Source: Anniella stebbinsi
Taxonomy: Eukaryota; Chordata; Lepidosauria; Squamata; Anniellidae
Reading direction: 5' to 3'
Length of the DNA stretch: 64,000 nucleotides
Assembly (NCBI GenBank): GCA_029215795.1
Contig: JARDYH010000002.1
Coordinates: forward strand, 6,763,501 to 6,827,500
Shown here: positions 1 through 10,837 of the stretch, piece after piece
Layout: every line of letters starts with the position of its first letter
Position numbering within the stretch: position 1 is the first letter of the stretch
Translations under genes and position numbers: made by a program
The notes under the pieces: generated by a model
The model's input: the letters and a program-made list of their open reading frames with translations, nothing else
Told to the model about the DNA's origin: nothing
The model's database searches: none

Positions 1-384
1 CATTTAGGGGGGAGCAACTTGGGCTTAATGAAGGGCAAGGCCCTCATGTTGCAAGCTTTGGCTGATTTTCAGCACATACTCAAGCGCTGGCCCAGCATAC
101 GGATCATTTGGTCCTGCATTTTGCCCCGGCTACACTGGAGGGTGTCCAGTGACCCCATTGCTATTGAGAAGGCGCGAAAACGGGTCAATACGGAGAATTT
201 TAAAGCCCTGGCACAGCACGGGGACATTAGCATTCAACACCCTAATATCTGCCGTTCTCGGAGGGAGCTGTATAGGCGCGACGGGGTACACCTGTCTCAG
301 CCTGGTAATGATTTATTCCTCGCAGACATTCCGGAAGGGCTACAAAGAGCAATTCTTTCGGGGGGAGGGGGAGTGGGAGACTAA
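1..384 (+). pseudogene. SGNH-hydrolase-like domain of an Ngaro/DIRS-type retroelement (5' truncated by window)
   Basis: Frame 1 is open from base 1 to a TAA at 382-384. It begins with HLGGSNLGLMKGKAL, which matches the block III region (usual form GGNDL) of the SGNH-hydrolase-like domain that accompanies tyrosine-recombinase retroelements of the Ngaro/DIRS group in vertebrates. Further on come RWPSIRIIWS and a PR-W-R segment, then DGVHLS at about bases 280-297, which carries the Asp/His pair of block V (DxxH). The Asp of block III appears replaced (SNL instead of NDL), suggesting decay. The N-terminal part lies outside the window, so reverse transcriptase and recombinase genes, if present, would be upstream. 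The family assignment is recalled from sequence pattern; a fragment of another element carrying the same domain is possible. Confidence 0.7.
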
Positions 385-831
385 GCTAAGGCTTGTCTCC
401 CCCTGTGGTGGGAGGAGCGGGCATTTTTATGTTTTTGTTAATGGTGAGCATTCACAGGCACGGTTCAAGTGATTGGTGACGCCTGAGGGCCAACCACTGA
501 GAGCCCTGCGGCATCAGTTGGGGGGATAAGGCTTACCTTTGGGACCAACCCTTCTCGTCTACTCGGAGCCCTGCGGCACGAGGGGAGACGACACCGGAAG
601 GCCCTCCACCCCAGATTGGGGAAGCTCGGGGAGCGGCGAAAGTACAGGCGCCACTTCCCGGGCTGTGAATGCCTCGCCCGATCCCTTTAATGGCCTGGTT
701 GGCCATGGCAAAATGCCCGCTTATGTTCTCCTCCCCCCATTCTGCTTATTTGTAAATAAATAAAGTGGCCCTTGTTTAAATCCCAACTCTGGTGTCGCCT
801 CGTTATTTCTCATCCTTCGCTCCGCAAGCAC
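385..831 (+). mobile_element. 3' tail of the Ngaro/DIRS-like element
   Basis: This non-coding tail follows the SGNH-like frame directly. It contains a short reiteration (GAGCCCTGCGGCA occurs near 501 and 566) and an AATAAA-type polyadenylation signal near 757-764. The sequence changes character near 830, where it abuts material resembling the foldback interior. The exact 3' end is not resolved. Confidence 0.5.
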
Positions 832-1040
832 TGTGACCAAGTTTCAAGCCTCAAACTTTTAAAATACAGAAGTTTTAGGTTTATTTATATGGCAGTCCGA
901 TAATCCGATATAATCGGGCTGAAAATTACCGAATCGAATATTTATCGCAGGTTTTTCTATCGTATCGTTATCGTTAATCGGCTGTCCGATAACAACCTTA
1001 TCTTATTGTTATCGGACATTTTAACGATACGATACACATC

Positions 1041-1042
<2 letters not shown>
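832..1042 (-). mobile_element. One-ended fragment of a hAT-like element with CGATA-rich subterminal sequence
   Basis: On the minus strand this begins GGGATGTGTATCGTATCG, then runs through repeated CGATAA/CCGATA motifs into an AAACTTGGTCACAGTGC segment. The layout matches the ends of the foldback elements at 11976, 23900 and 60418: TAGGGATGTGCA, then a short pyrimidine/purine satellite, then a GAAACTTGGGCACA tandem unit. Only one end is present; the other side meets the retroelement tail. It is a related but distinct family, and the relation is inferred from pattern only. Confidence 0.45.

Positions 1043-1078
<36 letters not shown>
1043..1078. repeat. (AT)n microsatellite
   Basis: Uninterrupted AT dinucleotides directly next to the terminal GGGATGTG motif of the preceding fragment, which may mark an insertion at an AT-rich target. 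Confidence 0.95.
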
Positions 1079-1081
<3 letters not shown>

Positions 1082-1159
1082 TAACTGGACCAGGCTCTCT
1101 TTGGTTTTCAGAAAGAAAACTTTGCATGGGTTCTGAAAATGTCATCCCTGGATCAGTTG

Positions 1160-1436
1160 TTAATAATAATAACAATAATAATAATAATAATATATTTATT
1201 TATTACCCACCTCTCCCAATGGATCGAGGCGGGGAACAACACCAAACACAAAATACAAAAACTGATTAAAAGCAGATAAAACCAGTACATCATTAAAACA
1301 CCAATAAAACACCAATAAAACACTTTAAAATTCATCTAGGTAGGCCTGCCGGAAGAGATCAGTCTTTATAGATCTTTTAAATTCCTGAAGACTAGTAAGT
1401 TGGCGAATCTCTCCCGGCAGGCCTACCTAGATGTTG
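1160..1436 (-). mobile_element. L2-like LINE 3' end
   Basis: Read on the minus strand it has CTGCCGGGAGAGATTC, AAAGACTGATCTCTTCCGGCAGGC, a T-rich 3' UTR, then CCCGCCTCGATCCATTGGGAG and an ATAAATA tail. The same 3' end occurs in plus orientation at 17170-17405, so this is a 5'-truncated copy of the same LINE family. Confidence 0.7.
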
Positions 1437-2520
1437 TTGTTTTTTATTGGGTCCTCCCCCAAAAGATTACATTGGCTGGGACAAAAAAAAATCCCAAAAC
1501 AAAAGTTTCAAGAGGGTGGTTGTTGCATGAACTTTTTGTGTACAGAAAGAAATTCATAAAGGGGAAGTGGGTGAAAGTTGTGGACATTGTAAAGTGCACC
1601 TGGGTTTAATGTATAAAATATAAAAGTTGTTGGATGATGGTGAATCTGAAATCAGCAGCTGCAGATGTCTCCCTCCATTCTGTTGTGGCTTCCAAAGAGA
1701 TGTACTGCACAGCTATTCTACAGCTTTTCCATCTCTCGTGCCCAGATCCGCCAATGTTACAGGCTGGGGTCCATATGGTTTCCAAATTTTCTTGTTCTAT
1801 TCTTATAGATCTTCCTGAAGGAGAATATGAAGAGGGTTGCTATTTTGTTTTGATTTCTCAATGGTTCTAACGTCTGTCTTGTATTGTAATTTGACTTAAA
1901 TTCCTTCCATCTGCTATCACAAAGCTAATCTAAATGTAAATGAAAATAAATACATTTCTGAAAAATAAAATAAAAGGAATGCAACCTTTAAAGGCTCAAA
2001 AGTTTGGCATGTTTGGAAGCATCATAATGATTTTTTTTTTGCCGTCTGTTTCTTTGTATCTGTTTCTTTTCTTTGCTTCTATCTAGATTTTTAATAAACT
2101 CTTAGACAACAAGAACAACAACAAACAAACTAACCCAAGAGTCATTAAGAAAAAAAGTATTGTGTGACTATATATATATATATATATATATTGAAGCAAG
2201 GATCTGAAGATAATTTGGGAACCTCCAAAATTCTCCTCCACTACAGCCGGATCAATATATTGTTTTAGACAACTGTGTGCATTGCTCAGGCACTTTAAAT
2301 TCTGTGTGATGTTGGAATCCATGAAGACAAGCACCTAAAGACTCCGTGAAGTAATCTGCAACTTTTGAAGCTCTTGGTTCATTTGACTATCTGTTTTCAT
2401 TGAAATACAGACCAACATCACCCCAGCAAACCCCCCATACAGGAAGTAACTCTGTAACCAGAGATGTCCCACTGGGTGTCTCTTTTCCACCATGTTTCTA
2501 CTTATGCTTCTGAATCACTA
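1437..2520. other. Unassigned AT-rich stretch
   Basis: No gene or recognisable repeat seen apart from a TA microsatellite at 2169-2191. Open frames here are short and low in complexity or lack any family resemblance. Confidence 0.5.
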
Positions 2521-2768
2521 TATCTATATTTATTTATTTATTGCATTTATATCCCACCTTTTTTTCCTCCAAGGAACCCAAGGTGGTGTACATAATCATC
2601 CTCCTCTCCATTCCCCCCATAACAACAACCCTGTGAGGTAGGTTGGGCTGAGAGGCTGTGACCAGCCCAAAGTCACCCAGTGAGCTTCCATGGCCAAATG
2701 GGGACTAAGACCCAGACCACCCGACCCCCAGTCCAACACTCTAGTCACTACACCACCCCGGCTCTATA
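2521..2768 (-). mobile_element. Sauria-type SINE, near full length
   Basis: The minus strand starts AGCCGGGGTGGTGTAGTGAC (tRNA-like head), continues with TTGGACTGGGGGTC, GCCATGGAAGCTCACTGGGTGA, CAACCTACCTCACAGGGTTGTTG and AAGGTGGGATATAAATG, and ends in an AATAAATA tail. This is the head, body and tail order of the squamate Sauria SINE. A degenerate RNA polymerase III promoter is expected in the head. It is the clearest lineage marker in the first 10 kb. Confidence 0.88.
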
Positions 2769-2904
2769 TTCTCTTTTGAAAGAAATTACCCCAATTCTCC
2801 CATCTCGTCCCTGGAGAAATTCTAGCAGAATACTCTCCTGCCCCAATTAAATAGGGGACAGAGCACTGGGAGGCTGTGTTTTTTCAACAATACTAAAGAG
2901 TCAT

Positions 2905-3250
2905 GCGTGTTGGAGCCAGTATGGTGCAGCGGTTAGAACAGCACTTCCCCAACTGGGTGCCCTGCAAAAGTTTTGAAGTATGACTCCTGTCACCCTTGAC
3001 ATTGTTAATGCTGGGTGGAATTGATGGGAGTTGTATTACAAAAAATCTGGAAGGCACCAGGCTGGGAATGTCTCGATTGACATACTGAACATAGACTTGG
3101 GAGGCTCAGGTTCTAATGCTGCTAAATTTACTGAATGTTTTCGGATCCAGCCTCTGCCTTTCAGCCAAGGGTTATTGTGAGGATACAATGTGGGAAACCA
3201 TGTAATTACCCATAGTCCTTTCAGGGAATCGCTGGATTAAAAAGAAAGAA
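2905..3250 (+). mobile_element. Sauria-type SINE interrupted by a short palindromic element
   Basis: The head GAGCCAGTATGGTGCAGCGG starts near 2914 and the body resumes near 3096 with CTTGGGAGGCTCAGGTTCTAAT, continuing to GGGTTATTGTGAGGATACAATG. The separating 127 bp are the palindromic element at 2943-3069. Confidence 0.65.
2943..3069. mobile_element. Short palindromic MITE (family with ACAACTCCCATCA)
   Basis: The ends CTTCCCCAACTGGGTGCCCTGC and GGAAGGCACCAGGCTGGGAA are imperfect inverted repeats. The interior carries GGGAGTTGTA. A second copy is at 43818-43944. It lies inside a SINE, so it is younger than that SINE. Confidence 0.6.
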
Positions 3251-4225
3251 AAAGAAAAGAAATGTGATGGCCGTATGTAAATATTACTTTCAGTGTGAAT
3301 CGATTATTTCAGGAAGGAGATCTGAGCAAAATAAATAAATAATTTGTGATTATTCAGAGGAGAAAATAACAAGCTATTTTCTATGTGAATTCCCCCCCCC
3401 CCTTTGCTTTCTAGGCAAAGCCCTAGGCAGTTAATTCTGATTCTTTCAAGCTTGACTTTTTCCTTTGGGGTTGTTCACATGAAGGCATCCCTTGCCCCTT
3501 AGGACCCAGCTGCTGGGTGTCTTTTGACACACTCCTCATCTCAGCCATGCTTGGAAACACCTAGTGCCCTGTTTCATAGAGGAGCATCAAAACAGTGTGT
3601 GCGGAAATCTCTAGTGAGAGCCTCTTGGTTTTGCAGCTGAAACTTAAAGGGCTTCTCTTGGGCTTTGGAGGGTGCAATTGCGTTGGTCCTCCTAGAGTAA
3701 ACAGACATATCCAAAGACTTTCAACTTTCATGTGAGCTGAGAGGAGTCCAGTCATTGTATCAAACATTTACATTTCCCCTCTTCATCTATGAATCAGATC
3801 CACCGACTGAACTTGTTCACGTCAGGCTTTGATGCACTCTGGTTTGCTTCAATGCAACTCTGACATCTACCGTGACACTGCAGTTTGCCCTGGGTTATCT
3901 AAGTCAGTCCAAATCTATGGTCTGTCATTGCTAGAAATAATCCGAAGATGACATCAGGCACAAATACCAATGCCACGTTGCGTGTGGGGGTGTTACAAGA
4001 TGGAGCAAACTATTTGGAAGATTGGGCTGGAACTGCAACTCCAGGCTGTTCAACTGTTTTGCTTTGCTTGCTCAGTCGTCTCTCTTGGAATGCTGGTTAA
4101 GACAAAGGATGTGTTTGGATTTTTCTGGGGGTCACCATCTATTTGGTAGCATGACCCCCAATGCCCGGAGCCATCGGCCAGGTGGAGATTGGACTCAAGA
4201 AGCATAGTCCAAGCAGGAATAGAAT
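3251..4225. other. Unassigned unique-looking DNA
   Basis: No exon, repeat or RNA gene could be supported. A short C run lies near 3391-3402. The segment 3260-3330 is AT-rich with no repeat resemblance. Confidence 0.45.
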
Positions 4226-4227
4226 CA

Positions 4228-4340
4228 CTAGGGATGTTTGAGCTTGCCAAAATTCTCCAGACTTCAGTTCGAAGCTAGGCTTGACCGACTCACATATTTT
4301 GTTTTCAGCCTGTTTGTTTGATTAGGAAAAGTGCACATTA
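4228..4340. mobile_element. Possible hAT-like end beginning TAGGGATGTTTGAG
   Basis: Starts with TAGGGATG, as do the ends of several hAT-type families in this window, followed by repeated TTCAG/TTCGAAGC motifs. No matching second end or target duplication was found nearby. Confidence 0.25.
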
Positions 4341-4639
4341 TGAATGGGAAAAGTTCCCCCTTTGAGTAAAGTGTTAAAATACATGTTGGAGGTGTGTATG
4401 TTGGGGAGAAGATGTAATGCACTACACACACCCACACTGTATATATACAAAATTTTCAAACACGGCTGCAAGTTTAGGAATGTACACACATTTTTATTTT
4501 ATTTTTTAAAAAATGTGGTCCTACATTATCGAGTGCAAGTCTAGATGAATTGTGAACTGGAGCAAAATGCTCATACATCTCTTCTAAGTCCAGGGCAGCC
4601 AGGGGGATCAGGTAACTGAGGCAGAGTGTGTCAAAATCT

Positions 4640-5130
4640 GTTCTATCTGGCAGGATCTTCTCACTTTTCATGACTCAGGACTGAGAGCCCTGAAAGACTG
4701 AGGTTTTCAGTGGCTGTGACTTTGAGGAGGAGCAAGAGCCAGTTCCCAGGCCCTTCTTGGAAGTACAATCCTCCACCTTGGATCCCACACCATCTCCACT
4801 TGATCCCCAGGAGGCTCCACTGCTCTCTGCCTCTGAGGAGGACTCCTCTAGTTCCTCCAGTGAACAGGGACACCCTCAGGAGCATTCCCCAATCGCCTCC
4901 TCAGTTCTCAGGTCCTCACCACCCAAAAGGAGGCAGCAACTATGGGAAAGGGATCTGGTCCTAACAACCACCACCACCAAACATATTGGTTGGCACCTGA
5001 GGTGTGGCTCCCAGGAGGACACTCTTGGCCTGGCTATAAAACCATGTCAGTTGCTGAGTCGAGGCCACTGCTGGGGTAACTTCACTTTCCCTTAGCTGCA
5101 GGATTGCTCTCCATGGTCCTGTAACTGAGA
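4640..5130. other. GC-richer fragment of unknown origin, possible retroelement remnant
   Basis: On the plus strand one frame (4757-5095) reads as acidic, serine-rich protein (EAPLLSASEEDSSSSSSEQG), followed by TCCCAGGAGGACACTCTTGG and a TATA-like GGCTATAAAACCATG at about 5031. The combination of an acidic low-complexity tail and a downstream TATA motif is reminiscent of an LTR retroelement 3' region, but no LTR pair or polymerase motif is visible. Not recognised; recorded as unexplained. Confidence 0.2.
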
Positions 5131-5218
5131 TCCTATTTCTTGAGACACTGCATGTGGTTCTGTCCAGGGTTCTGAAACCGTTCTGTTGAAGACCTACTTT
5201 AGCAGCTGGCTAATCCTG

Positions 5219-5262
5219 CCCCCCCCCCCCACACACACACACACAGACACCACCACCACCAT
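5219..5262. repeat. C run plus (AC)n and (CAC)n microsatellite
   Basis: A C homopolymer runs into CA dinucleotides and then ACC/CAC triplets. Confidence 0.9.
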
Positions 5263-5379
5263 GACCTAGAAGGGATGGTTGAATCTAGGGATGGACAGAC
5301 TTTATTGCTGAGCACTTGCTGAGTCGCCTCCACCTGCCCCCACTCACCCCTGTTCAGAAACTTCAGCTGGTTCAGAACG

Positions 5380-6140
5380 TTTATTTATTCACTTATTTAC
5401 AATGTTTGTATACTGCTCCCTATCTGATGATTATGAAGTGGTGAACAAATGAGGTAACAGAATAAAAACATCATTAAATTTTTCATTTAAAAGAAGAGGT
5501 ACAGATTAAACCACGGACAGTTATTCCAAGAAAGCTTCTTGAAACAATAATGTTTTCAGGAGGTGCTGAAAACAATACAATGTTGGTGCCTGCCTGACTT
5601 CCAATGACAGGGAGTTTCATAAGAAGGGGACCACCACACTGAGGACTCTTCTCCTGGTGGACTCCGGTCGGGTTATAGGTCCATGTGGAACCACCAGGAG
5701 CATGCCCTCAGATGCCCTCAGTGGCTGGGCAGGTTGGTGAGAGAGAAGGGGCTCTCTCAGGTATCCTGGTCCCAAGTTGTTTAGAGCTTTGTATGCTAGT
5801 ACTAAAACCTTAAACCTGTCCTGGGAGTTCCCTAGCAAAGGAATTACATGCTGGAAAGGGGCAGCTCCTGACAATAGTTGAGCTGTTTCATTCTGCACTA
5901 GCTCCAGCTTCCAGAGCAGCTTTCAGGGCAGCCCCACATAGATCACATTGCAGGAATCCAACCTTGAGGTTACTAACGGCTGTACCACAATGGCCAAGCT
6001 ATCCATGTCCAGGAGACGCCATAGCTGGCAAACCAGGCAAAGATGGAAAAAGGCTGTCAGAGCCGCTGTGGCCACTTGGGCCTCAAGCAAAAGAGATGGA
6101 TGCAGCCAAATTGTTGACCTTGGCCAGTTACATTGAACAC
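5380..6140 (-). mobile_element. L2/CR1-like LINE, 3' portion
   Basis: On the minus strand the frame at 5617-5898 encodes FKVLVLAYKALNNLGPGYL and, further on, PHGPITRPESTRRR. The first is the conserved C-terminal block after the reverse transcriptase in CR1/L2-clade LINEs. Upstream (5900-6140, minus) is a GGTAACCTCAAGGTTGGATT / CTGCAATGTGATCTATGTGG block that recurs in related form at 42610-42760. The 3' UTR reaches an AATAAATAAA tail at about 5380. The copy is frame-disrupted and 5' truncated. Confidence 0.65.
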
Positions 6141-7562
6141 TGATCTCCCTTGTTACAACAGCCTCACTGGCTAAAAGTGTGTTTCCAGGCAGAATTCCTA
6201 TGCAGCTTTATAAGTCATAACCAGAGGTTCCAAGATGACTCACCACCATGTTTGTGTATACTTGTTACCATCCCTGCATGAGGATTGTACATAAATGTGC
6301 ATTTTCCCCATCTGAACAACAAAACATGCCCATTTGGGCATGGGAATGAGGAGGAGCAGGCTTGGACGTAGAGCTCAGAGATCTTTGAGATGTTTGAGCC
6401 CCACTGATTCTTTCATCCTGAGGGATCTCAGAGAAATTTGTCTCATTCAGTGGAGTCTGGTGGCTCCGATTTCATGGGGCTTTGAATGTAGTCTGGGTTT
6501 TAGTCAGAACTCCAAAGAAGCAACTGAAGGTGCTGAATCTGTTTTGGGGATTGAAGTTAGCACATTTGATAGCTCATTTAGAGTTCTGGCTGGTTCTGGC
6601 TAAAACCCAGAATGGATTCACAGCCTCTCCAAAACTGAATCCACCAGCCTCCACTGGTCTCATTTGCATTTTAATGCAAACATATGACATTTGCATTACC
6701 TGAACTGGTGCACAGTTAAACACAAATGTCTGTATCCATAGAGTGGGCAGGTGGCCCAATTATACAATACAAGTTCAGACAGCCGTTATTACATTTCCCG
6801 ATGTGCGCAAGCATGATACCAAAAAAAGATGTGAGATGGGAAAAGAGTTGCAACCAGAGAAACATAATTAAGACCTAATACTTCCAGTCCTAACAGGATT
6901 CAACAACATTGGGGCGAACTGAACCTGTCATTAGATGCATGAGTCACCCTGCCCTTCCTATCCCTCCCCCCCCAAAAAAACCCCCCAGACTCCTGGGATC
7001 TAAGCTGTATGGCTCTTGCACACACACAGTTCCTTTAGAAGCAGTGGTAATGAAAAGTTGCTAACCAGAGCCAGAATCTGCCAACGGCATCCTTCAATAA
7101 GCCCCACACCTGGTCCTCTAGGCAAGGTTGAGGATGCTTCAACAACCGGCATTTTCTCCGGAACAAATGAGGAAACACTCTTTTTTCTTTTCTTTTTAAA
7201 GGGAGAGGGGTTTGCAGGGGGTGACAGACTGATTAGAATTTGAATTCCCAAAGGTGGCACTCTATTCCATGACATTTCTTTTGAGAAAATCAGAATAAAA
7301 CAAAGGAAACTTGATGTATCTTGGTGGCAGAACTGATGAAAGTTTCTTTCCTTTGGCAAAAATAATAATAAAATGAATAAATAAATAAATAAATATCCTG
7401 ATGAATTGACATTGCAGGTTCATACAAATACCCCACCCTCACCCCAGGATGAATGCCGTAGTTGAACCATGATTAATCTCAAGATCGGACCTGCCGTTAT
7501 TATTCTGCCTCATTTTGTATGTGCTTATTCTTTAGTGGGCAGTGATGTCCTCTTACCACCCA
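6141..7562. other. Unassigned DNA with a small inverted repeat
   Basis: Around 6493-6511 and 6592-6610 the motif CTGGGTTTTAG faces CTAAAACCCAG, giving a ~118-bp imperfect hairpin that could be a small MITE. A TTTA-rich tract lies at 7362-7394. Nothing coding was recognised. Confidence 0.4.
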
Positions 7563-7564
7563 CT

Positions 7565-7668
7565 TTCTTCTTCTTCTTCTTCTTCTTCTTCTTCTTCTTC
7601 TTCTTCTTCTTCTTCTTCTTCTCCTCCTCCTCCTCCTCCTCCTCCTCCTCCTCCTCCTCCTCCTCCTC
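7565..7668. repeat. Compound (TTC)n-(TCC)n microsatellite
   Basis: About 18 TTC triplets change abruptly to about 15 TCC triplets, leaving a ~104-bp pure pyrimidine strand. The frame across it encodes only poly-Phe/Ser and is not a gene. Confidence 0.97.
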
Positions 7669-8372
7669 TTTTTCTCTCTCTTTGCAAGACATGTGGTTAA
7701 AATAATTATGACAAAATCTATTAACTGCTCATTACTTCAGGGGGAAACAGTGTCGAATCCAAGCTCACATCTGCAACCATTGATTCTGAAGTGTTGACTG
7801 ACAGTTTCCAACTGCCTAAGTAGGTTATAACAAGCTAGCTCCGGGCTGAGAAAAGGCAGTGGAGTGCAAAGCAGAGAAATGCTGGCCTCCAAACTTGTCT
7901 TAAGCCCCAAGAAAGAAAAAGGGGGGAAGGAGGGGGAAAGAGAGAGAAATGAAAAGAAGGGAGCAGTGGGGGAGAAATTATTAAGCCTTCCTCTCATCAG
8001 TCACTAACTTCCATCTCCCCATTCTTGCGCTTTCCGTTGCTGTGGCTTTTTAATTGATTTGCTGGTTCTCTTTCATTTACATTTCACCTTCGGGGGACAA
8101 GAGAGAAAATGATCTCACAGACAGTAATAAAATTATTATTCACCTAATCATTCACAAACAAGCGTTGCTGTTTTGTTGCTGTTGCGTTAAAATACGCTTT
8201 CCGCAAAGCCCCAGCCGGCTCAAGGGGGTGGGGTTGGCTTTTAAAACAGCATATGACAAGCAGAAGTCAAGAGAACTATGGAATATCACACATAAGGATG
8301 TAAACGCACACCGAACAGAGCAGGTGCATGGCAAGCCATGTTCAACTCTCTATAAATCTCACCAATTTCAGT
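7669..8372. other. Unassigned DNA
   Basis: No recognisable gene or repeat. Contains a purine-rich stretch at 7905-7975 (GGGGGAAGGAGGGGGAAAG type) that accounts for the open frame there. Confidence 0.4.
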
Positions 8373-8374
8373 GG

Positions 8375-8577
8375 AAGTTAAGCATATTTTAAAGATTGCA
8401 TCCCTATGCCCACTTCCATGGAAGTAAGCTTCCTGGAACTAAATGACACCTACATCTGAGTACATGTGTATAGGGTTGTGTTGTAAGGCTGTAATCCTAT
8501 GCATACTTTCCTAGAAGTAATTCTCATGGAACACATGTACGTCTCAGTAAAGATGTATAGAATTGCTCTGTAAATCT
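8375..8577. mobile_element. Interspersed repeat of the CTGTAATCCTATGCATACTT type
   Basis: Contains GCTGTAATCCTATGCATACT and GTACATGTGTATAGGGTTGT with AGAAGTAA and GGAAGTAAG units. This matches a common sauropsid interspersed repeat of probable DNA-transposon origin. The ends were not defined. Confidence 0.5.
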
Positions 8578-8924
8578 CTCCCATTAAAATAATAATTTCT
8601 TAAGGGAGAGATCCTATGGTCCTGGGGAGAGGGTCCTAAAGCCATTGGGTTCTGTGGATTTTCCTCTCAGAGGCCACAGACAAGAGCTTCAATGTCAAAT
8701 AGGAAATTCTGAGCATGAATCTCTTCTCCCAGCCCCTGTAGTGGCTTCTTCCTCAAGGATGGAGCACCAAACATGGGGAATGAGGGAAGGTCATCTTGGT
8801 CATGTACCAGTGGCGGGGAAGAGGAGGCTTTGAATCTGCAAGAGCTGCCTCCAGTTACATCCCCAACACAGGAGAAACACCAATGTAGTACATTTTTTTT
8901 TAATGCATTAGAAAAGTATTCATC

Positions 8925-9290
8925 TGTTCGAATGCTCTATAGCACTTTTGGAGAATCATCCCACAGGGGAAAATCACGCTTTCTTAGCGTTGCTTCTCCA
9001 CCTGTGCGTTTGTCCCTCATTACTTCCTCTTTTGAAAGAGAAAGTAAACAACATGCACAGGGCCCATTCAATGGGCTGTTTTGATCACACTGCCTTTCCT
9101 GCACACAGCAGGAGATAGCAGTATCTTCTGTCTTTAAACAGTAAGTCAGTCTCTCTGGGGTGTTTTTTTTGTTGTTGTTGCACGAAGAAGGATAGAAGGG
9201 ACGGCAGGCACATGGGATGCAGACAATGTCATGAGAGGGACCTGTGAAAATCTGTGAGTGCCCAGCAATGAGCATGCAATAAAATGCTTG
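8925..9290. mobile_element. Dispersed repeat with GAGGGACCTGTGAAAATC end (family X)
   Basis: Starts near CTCTATAGCACTTTTGGAG with GGGGAAAATCACGCTTTCTT, and ends with GTCATGAGAGGGACCTGTGA and GAGTGCCCAGCAATGAGC. Related segments are at 11555-11700 (first half), 16574-16665 and 55431-55520 (second half). The repetition within this window shows it is a mobile or formerly mobile repeat; the class is not known. Confidence 0.5.
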
Positions 9291-9500
9291 TCTTAGTAAT
9301 ACCTATCTTGTACAATGAAACACTCACTTCTCAGCACATTGCAGGCAAGTCTCTATGAAATCCCATAGGCCATGTGTTCAGCAGTAGTTTGAAGGAGGCG
9401 TACAAGATTACAGAAGGAATACACCAATTTAGGGCTCCTTTGTCTAAGGGAGATCATTATTTCTACTCAGGCATTCTGTTTCTAAGTAAAGTAAACACAT

Positions 9501-9534
9501 GAGGAGGAGGAGGAGGAGGAGGAGGAGGAGGAGG
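9501..9534. repeat. (AGG)n microsatellite
   Basis: About 11 GGA triplets, producing a meaningless poly-Arg frame. Confidence 0.95.
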
Positions 9535-9829
9535 GTAGGTACGGCTGTCCTTCCATCAACATTTCATTTCATGGGTGAGCTTCTGAAGGGGAGAGCCTCC
9601 TGTATCCATGTAGACTCTGCATACAATTTGAACCCTCTCTCATTTGTTTGTTTTTACTGCTATTTTTATGTCTCCTGTTTAATCATATGCTTGTTTTTTT
9701 CCATTATTGACAAATAGTTATATTTGTGATAGCGCTAATTCAACTGGAGTACCAAGACTGAAAAAAAGAATACATATCAGCCTGCAAACACTTGAAGTTC
9801 GGAAAGAGAGGTCCTTCTCATTTGACCAC

Positions 9830-10205
9830 CTGTGAGGGCAATTTGGTGGGTGTCCACACAGGAGAGGGCCATCTATGCAGTGGGCCCAACCCTCTGAAAT
9901 AAACTCCCATTGAAGGTCCACCATCCACCATCCTTGCAGGCTTTCAAGAAGGCCTTAAAAACATTTTATTTTACCACGGCCTTCCCATGATGTATAACGT
10001 TATTGCTGTTATTGTTATTGTGGCTGTTGTTGTTCCTGCTGGATTTCTTGTGGGTTTTCTTGTTTTAATTGCTGTTTTATTGCTTTTGATTTTAAAAAAA
10101 TATATATATTGCTTTTAACATTTTGTGTATATTATCGTCAGCTGCCTTGTGAGGGCTTTGCCCTGAAAGGCGGCCAAGTAATGTTTTAAATAAATAAATA
10201 AAGTA
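9830..10205 (+). mobile_element. L2-like LINE 3' end
   Basis: Carries the degenerate block ACCCTCTGAAATAAACTCCC, then CTTTCAAGAAGGCCTTAAAAAC (LINE C-terminal end), TTTTATTTTACCACGGCCTT, GGCGGCCAAGTAATG and an AATAAATAAATAAAG tail. 5' truncated. Confidence 0.65.
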
Positions 10206-10837
10206 AGTAAGCTACAAAACCCAGTGAAAATGAGGCAGAAAAATGGAAGCCTCTGTAATGGGGAATGAAAACATGCAGGAAATTGGATGACAGATTTTGG
10301 CATAGCACTACCTCCACCTTTTTCCTGTAGCTGCATACAACATTGCCCCCTTCACACCTCTATTGCGAAGGATGTAAAATCAAGGGGGGCAGCCTGCTAA
10401 ATCAGTTGCCACTTGCAGTGGCAGCCCCCACAAACCCCTCCCCACAAACCCTGGAGTGGATGTAACAAAAATAAGATCTGCTACACCCCTTGCTAATGAT
10501 AAGCTCTACCTGGGATAACCTGTTGGAGAATTTCTTCTTCCCCTGGAGAAATTCGATGGTATTGTTCCCCCAATTTTTCTGCCCACAAATAGGGTGGAGA
10601 AAATTGAACAACCATTTGCATGCAATTTTAATTAGAATATTGGCAGTTTTATTTGTGGTTACTTTCTTAATAATCCCTAGAATATGTATTTTTTCACAGC
10701 TGCCATACAATGGACCAATGTCTTCAAAGTCTACAGAGGGGATAATGGGGTTGGGTTATCCACAATATTCCATCATCCTTTTCCTGGTCAGTCAGTGCCA
10801 GATCAGACCCCATCAGTGTATATTTGAACATTATTAT
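10206..10837. other. Unassigned AT-rich DNA
   Basis: Contains a short inverted repeat: AGAATTTCTTC-CCCTGGAGAAATTC near 10530-10555. No gene recognised. Confidence 0.4.

Noticed and set aside
2521..2768. Possible tRNA gene in the GTGGTGTAGTGAC head
   Set aside because: It is the tRNA-derived head of a SINE; no cloverleaf with a plausible anticodon arm, and it is followed by the SINE body and tail.
7469..7705. 78-aa frame with poly-Phe and poly-Ser
   Set aside because: Entirely produced by the TTC/TCC microsatellite.
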